Shown in pieces: positions 60,592-64,000 of a stretch of DNA of 64,000 nucleotides. The stretch is from the NCBI RefSeq assembly GCF_026001925.1, contig NZ_AP021869.1, forward strand, positions 1,736,001-1,800,000. Reading direction: 5' to 3'. This stretch comes from Vibrio gangliei (GTDB lineage: Bacteria > Pseudomonadota > Gammaproteobacteria > Enterobacterales > Vibrionaceae). A model generated the notes under the pieces. It had not been told where the DNA came from. It ran no database searches and was given only the letters and a program-made list of their open reading frames with translations. A program made the translations under genes and the position numbers. How positions within the stretch are numbered: the stretch's first letter is position 1; each line of letters starts with the position of its first letter.

Positions 60592-63324
60592 ATGAACCAG
60601 TATCATTTAAAATTGTTTGGATTAAATTGCATGGGTTGTGCGAGAAAAACTCAAACCAAACTCGAAACTCTCCCTAATACTCATGTTCAATCGATTACGC
60701 CAACGGAAGCGCACGTAGAAACGGAAGCCTCCCTTAAGCAGATAAACCAAGCAATAGACGAATTTGGATACCATGCCGAGGCCATCCAGCACTACCAGTT
60801 GCAAGGGCTCAATTGTGGACGTTGCATTGCTAAAGTCGAACAGGCACTGCAAGAAATGGATGGCATCAGCCAACTGGATGTTCAAAAAGACACGTTAACT
60901 TTAACAGGGAGTGTGGATAGCCAGAATGTGGTGCAAACCATTGAACAACTCGGCTATCAAGCGAGCCTCAATACATCGAACCGAAATAAAGCACATCAGG
61001 ATCAAGCGCTTCAAGCATCCACATCTCAAGCCGATAATTCAGAAGCAGAGCCAGAAAAAACAAGTCCACAACAGCAGGCACTGCATTTTCTTATATCCGG
61101 TATGACCTGCGCGAGCTGTGTGTCTTCGGTCGAAAAGGCACTTTCGGCACATCCGCAAGTGTCACGCGCTCAAGTCAATTTAGCGGAGCAAAGTGCCTGG
61201 GTATACGTAGACCAAGTCTCAAACGATCTCATCGCTGCACTCGCTGACAATGTGCAACAGGCAGGCTATCAGGCTGAAATCATTCAAGATGACGATCAAA
61301 TGCGTGAGCAGCAACAAGCCCAATTTGAACGTACGCAGAAATCACATCGCAACAGTGCCATCGCCGGTATTGCCATTGGTGTCCCTTTGATGCTTTGGGG
61401 CTTACTCGGCGGCAGCATGATAATCACGTCCACTCAATCTCAATGGAGCTGGGGCATAGTCGGTATTATTTGTCTGGCTTTACTTGCTACCGCTGGTCGC
61501 CCCTTTTTCGTCAATGCATGGCAAGCACTTACTCACTCTCGAGCTACCATGGATACGTTGGTTGCACTCGGTACTGGTGCTGCGTGGCTATATTCTATGC
61601 TTGTGGTGTTATTACCAAACTGGTTCCCAGAGCAAGCTCGCCATGTTTATTTTGAAGCCAGTGCCATGATCATCGGCTTAATTTCGCTTGGTCATTATAT
61701 TGAAGCCAAAGCCAAAGCGCGCACCACCGATGCATTGCAAGGCTTGATTAATCTTCAACCCAAAACCGCTATTTTGTATCAAGATGGTGAAGAACAAACG
61801 ATCGCGGTTAAAGACATTCAAGCCGGCATGATTTTACGTGTTAAACCGGGTGAACGAATCGCGGTTGATGGGGAAGTCGTCGAAGGCGAGTCTTACATTG
61901 ATGAAGCTATGCTGACCGGTGAACCTGTTGCCGCACTAAAACAATCTGGTGATAAAGTCTTTACTGGCACCATCAATCAAGATGGTCGCCTACTCATCAA
62001 AGCGACTATGGTAGGAGAACAAACAACCCTTTCGCGCATCATTCAATTAGTGCGCCAAGCGCAAAGCAGTAAACCGGAATTAGCGCGCCTAGCCGATAAA
62101 ATATCTTCCGTATTCGTGCCAGTCGTGATTGCAATAGCACTGATTGCCGCTGCGATTTGGTATTGGGTTGGTCCTGCGCCGCAAGCCAGTTACATGTTAG
62201 TTGTGGTCACAACCGTCCTTATCATCGCCTGCCCGTGCGCACTAGGCTTAGCGACACCACTGTCAGTCACGGTTGGCGTCGGTAAAGCGGCCGAGCTTGG
62301 CATCTTAATTAAAGACGCTGAAGTGCTGCAAACCGCAAGTCAAATTCAAACCATCGTATTTGATAAAACCGGCACCCTCACACAAGGCAAACCGAGTGTA
62401 CAAAGCGCGCAGTCTCTGCGAGAGAATGACGATGAATTATGGCAAAACATTCATCAAATTGAGGCGCAATCAGAACATCCTCTTGCGCAAGCCGTGTGCG
62501 ATTACATTGAAGCAACCTATCCCGATGCAAGCCAAGCAAAACATTCGCTCACTCATTATCAAACCGAGCGTGGCTTAGGGGTGACGGGCACAATTAATGG
62601 CCAGCAATATTGGATTGGTAGCCCACGCTATTTAGAGCAAAACAATGTTGATTTATCGCATCACAAAAACGAACTGACACAGCTAGAACAACAAGCACAA
62701 ACGCCAATTATGGTTGCCCAAAATACAGAGTTGGCCGCCATTATTGGAGTGTCCGATCCTATCCGTGAAGAATCTAAAGCCACCATTGATAAGTTGCATC
62801 AAATGGGCATCGAAGCCGTGCTGCTTTCTGGTGATCATCCATCGGTAGCCGAGGCCATTGGCAAACAACTTGGTATTGATAAAGTGATTGCCGGTGTGAT
62901 GCCAGATCAAAAAGCAGAGCATATTCGCCAGCTTCAACAGTCTGATAATGAACAGCGCATTGTCGCTATGGTGGGTGATGGTATCAATGATGCACCAGCC
63001 TTAGCGCAAGCCGATGTCGGGATAGCGATGGGTAGCGGCTCTGACATCGCGATAGAAAATGCCAACATGACGTTGTTAAAATCGTCACCATTGGCAATCG
63101 TACACGGGATTGAATTATCCAAAGCGACAGTGAAAAATATTAAACAAAACCTACTTGGCGCATTTATTTATAACACCTTAGGTATCCCGATTGCCGCCGG
63201 TGTCTTGTATCCAGTATTTGGCATCATGTTAAGCCCTGTCGTTGCGGGCGCAGCCATGGCCTTATCGTCAATCACCGTCGTCAGTAACGCCAATAGATTA
63301 CGGTTGTTTCAGTCTGGGGATTAA
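60592..63324 (+). CDS. copA: Cu(+)-exporting P-type ATPase CopA
   Basis: CopA pumps Cu(I) from cytosol to periplasm. The 910-residue protein (E. coli 834) carries three N-terminal metal-binding (HMA) domains: LNCMGC (Cys13/Cys16), LNCGRC (Cys75/Cys78) and MTCASC (Cys173/Cys176); E. coli CopA has two. The P1B core follows: TGE in MLTGEPVAA, transmembrane CPC in IACPCALGLATPLS, phosphorylation motif DKTGTLT and hinge GDGINDAPALAQADVGIAMG. The linker between the second and third HMA (about 125-160) is low complexity, rich in Gln, Ser and Glu. A CueR-type promoter lies 38 bp upstream of the ATG, predicting copper induction. Confidence 0.96.
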   Translation: MNQYHLKLFGLNCMGCARKTQTKLETLPNTHVQSITPTEAHVETEASLKQINQAIDEFGYHAEAIQHYQLQGLNCGRCIAKVEQALQEMDGISQLDVQKDTLTLTGSVDSQNVVQTIEQLGYQASLNTSNRNKAHQDQALQASTSQADNSEAEPEKTSPQQQALHFLISGMTCASCVSSVEKALSAHPQVSRAQVNLAEQSAWVYVDQVSNDLIAALADNVQQAGYQAEIIQDDDQMREQQQAQFERTQKSHRNSAIAGIAIGVPLMLWGLLGGSMIITSTQSQWSWGIVGIICLALLATAGRPFFVNAWQALTHSRATMDTLVALGTGAAWLYSMLVVLLPNWFPEQARHVYFEASAMIIGLISLGHYIEAKAKARTTDALQGLINLQPKTAILYQDGEEQTIAVKDIQAGMILRVKPGERIAVDGEVVEGESYIDEAMLTGEPVAALKQSGDKVFTGTINQDGRLLIKATMVGEQTTLSRIIQLVRQAQSSKPELARLADKISSVFVPVVIAIALIAAAIWYWVGPAPQASYMLVVVTTVLIIACPCALGLATPLSVTVGVGKAAELGILIKDAEVLQTASQIQTIVFDKTGTLTQGKPSVQSAQSLRENDDELWQNIHQIEAQSEHPLAQAVCDYIEATYPDASQAKHSLTHYQTERGLGVTGTINGQQYWIGSPRYLEQNNVDLSHHKNELTQLEQQAQTPIMVAQNTELAAIIGVSDPIREESKATIDKLHQMGIEAVLLSGDHPSVAEAIGKQLGIDKVIAGVMPDQKAEHIRQLQQSDNEQRIVAMVGDGINDAPALAQADVGIAMGSGSDIAIENANMTLLKSSPLAIVHGIELSKATVKNIKQNLLGAFIYNTLGIPIAAGVLYPVFGIMLSPVVAGAAMALSSITVVSNANRLRLFQSGD

Positions 63325-63350
63325 CTTTAGCCGCTTCAAGTAAGACGGGT

Positions 63351-63380
63351 ATAGCATGAGAAAAAATAGATTCATGCTAT
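63351..63380. repeat. inverted repeat between copA and the TraB-like gene
   Basis: ATAGCATGA (63351-63359) pairs with TCATGCTAT (63372-63380) around a 12-nt A-rich loop. There is no T-run on the plus strand, so it is not a convincing copA terminator. It lies 35 bp before the downstream ATG and could be an operator. Confidence 0.45.
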
Positions 63381-63414
63381 CCTCAATTTAATTCACTCAT
63401 CCTGCGAGTATAAA

Positions 63415-64000
63415 ATGAAAAATTGGCGTCCTTTTCTATTATCTTTGCTATCACTTCCGTCACTTTGGCTTAGTCATACCGCTCACGCAGAACCTATGGT
63501 TTGGAAAGCCACCAAAGGACAACAGCAGCTCATGTTAATTGGCACCATTCACCTGGGTGACAAAAGCATGTATCCACTGCCTATGCCATTGGAAAACTTC
63601 CTAAAAATCAGTGATGGGTTGGTATTAGAAACGGATGTTGAAGATGCGCCCGATCTTGATTTCACAGGAGTATTACTCACTCGGGATGTACTCAATAACC
63701 AGCAACAACTCCAGCTAGAAGCAGTGGCACAAGAACTGAAATTAAACCCACAAGTATTGCTGGATATTCCACCTTGGCTGACTGCTGTGACCATTGAAAA
63801 CCAAACCTTTCAGCAATTGGGTTACGATGCTGACAGCGGTGTGGATCAAACCTTGTTGAAACAAGCGCAAAGCCTCAACGTCCCTCTGCTGACGTTTGAA
63901 ACCATGGCCGAGCAATTGCATGTTCTGCAAACGCTGCCAGACAATGGTAAAGATTTATTATTAGAATCCATCAGCGATGAACAAAACAACACAGATATCT
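63415..64000 (+). CDS. TraB/GumN family protein, N-terminal part (runs off the window)
   Basis: The first 195 codons are present and the gene continues past the right edge. A signal peptide (MKNWRPFLLSLLSLPSLWLS, then HTAHA) precedes PMVWKATKGQQQLMLIGTIHLGDKSMYPLP, the TraB/GumN signature with the GTIH metal-binding-type histidine, and DGLVLETDVED with acidic residues. Members of this family act as extracytoplasmic metal-dependent hydrolases or peptidase-like proteins; the Cu or stress role is unknown. It lies 90 bp after copA on the same strand. Confidence 0.82.
   Translation, partial: MKNWRPFLLSLLSLPSLWLSHTAHAEPMVWKATKGQQQLMLIGTIHLGDKSMYPLPMPLENFLKISDGLVLETDVEDAPDLDFTGVLLTRDVLNNQQQLQLEAVAQELKLNPQVLLDIPPWLTAVTIENQTFQQLGYDADSGVDQTLLKQAQSLNVPLLTFETMAEQLHVLQTLPDNGKDLLLESISDEQNNTDI

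Noticed and set aside
63351..63380. copA Rho-independent terminator
   Set aside because: The stem is good but there is no T-run on the plus strand.
1..64000. CRISPR array, prophage, integron or IS element
   Set aside because: No regularly spaced repeats, phage genes, integrase or transposase were seen anywhere in the window.

Overview
The window reads as a chromosomal segment of a low-to-moderate GC gammaproteobacterium of the Vibrionaceae, most likely a Vibrio. The basis is the aroC/prmB/smrB/sixA/fadJ-fadI backbone, the ECF sigma-DUF3379-fadL group, the full ccmABCDEFGHI operon beside mlaA, and the TonB2-type cluster with a TtpC-like component, which I know mainly from vibrios. I cannot name the species from sequence alone. 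Almost everything is coding, with tight, often overlapping operons. I see no prophage, IS transposase, integron, CRISPR array or rRNA operon. Mobile-looking material is limited to two small elements with TATACCC inverted ends.

Layout. 1-7.1 kb: end of a TRIC/UPF0126 membrane protein, aroC and prmB (minus), smrB, sixA (minus) and a large M16 peptidase. 7.2-14.2 kb: a fatty-acid block, with fadI-fadJ (minus), an ECF sigma factor overlapping a DUF3379 membrane protein, and fadL. FadR-like operators lie before fadI and before fadL. 14.2-22.3 kb: mlaA and the cytochrome c maturation operon ccmABCDEFGHI (minus). 22.6-31.7 kb: a ten-gene plus-strand block headed by an RpoE/ChrR-type sigma/anti-sigma pair, followed by a DUF523/DUF1722 protein, photolyase, an NTF2-like protein, an SDR, a FAD amine-oxidase-like protein, DUF1365, a cyclopropane-fatty-acid-synthase-like methyltransferase and DUF2878. 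It matches the singlet-oxygen (photooxidative) regulon type known from Rhodobacter, and a promoter of that sigma type precedes the sigma gene.

31.7-41.5 kb: DUF2254, tRNA-Arg(CCT), an ABC exporter, then a hydroxamate-type siderophore system (TonB receptor, fhuC-, fhuD- and fhuB-like genes) under a Fur-box-like site. 41.5-44.5 kb: a formate/nitrite-channel gene followed by a PP2C phosphatase-Ser/Thr kinase fusion. Upstream are a consensus sigma-54 promoter and a leader terminator whose 5' arm also fits a competing hairpin with a six-base loop, suggesting nitrogen-controlled transcription with antitermination. 44.8-56.4 kb: OmpA-like lipoprotein, yegD-type Hsp70, FhuF-type reductase, a second siderophore receptor, an AraC/GyrI regulator and the TonB2 energising operon (DUF3450, ttpC, exbB2, exbD2, tonB2, TPR protein). 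Strong Fur boxes precede the receptor and the TonB2 operon. 56.5-64 kb: gltX, an OprD/ChiP-like porin, a CueR-type promoter with copA, and the start of a TraB/GumN protein that runs off the end.

Two themes connect the regions. Iron acquisition recurs as two outer-membrane receptors, one ABC importer, an iron reductase and the TonB2 motor. Membrane-lipid handling recurs as beta-oxidation, FadL, MlaA and the sigma/ChrR lipid-modification block. Starts were moved from the longest reading frame where ribosome-binding sites or signal peptides favoured an internal codon, and each such choice is stated.
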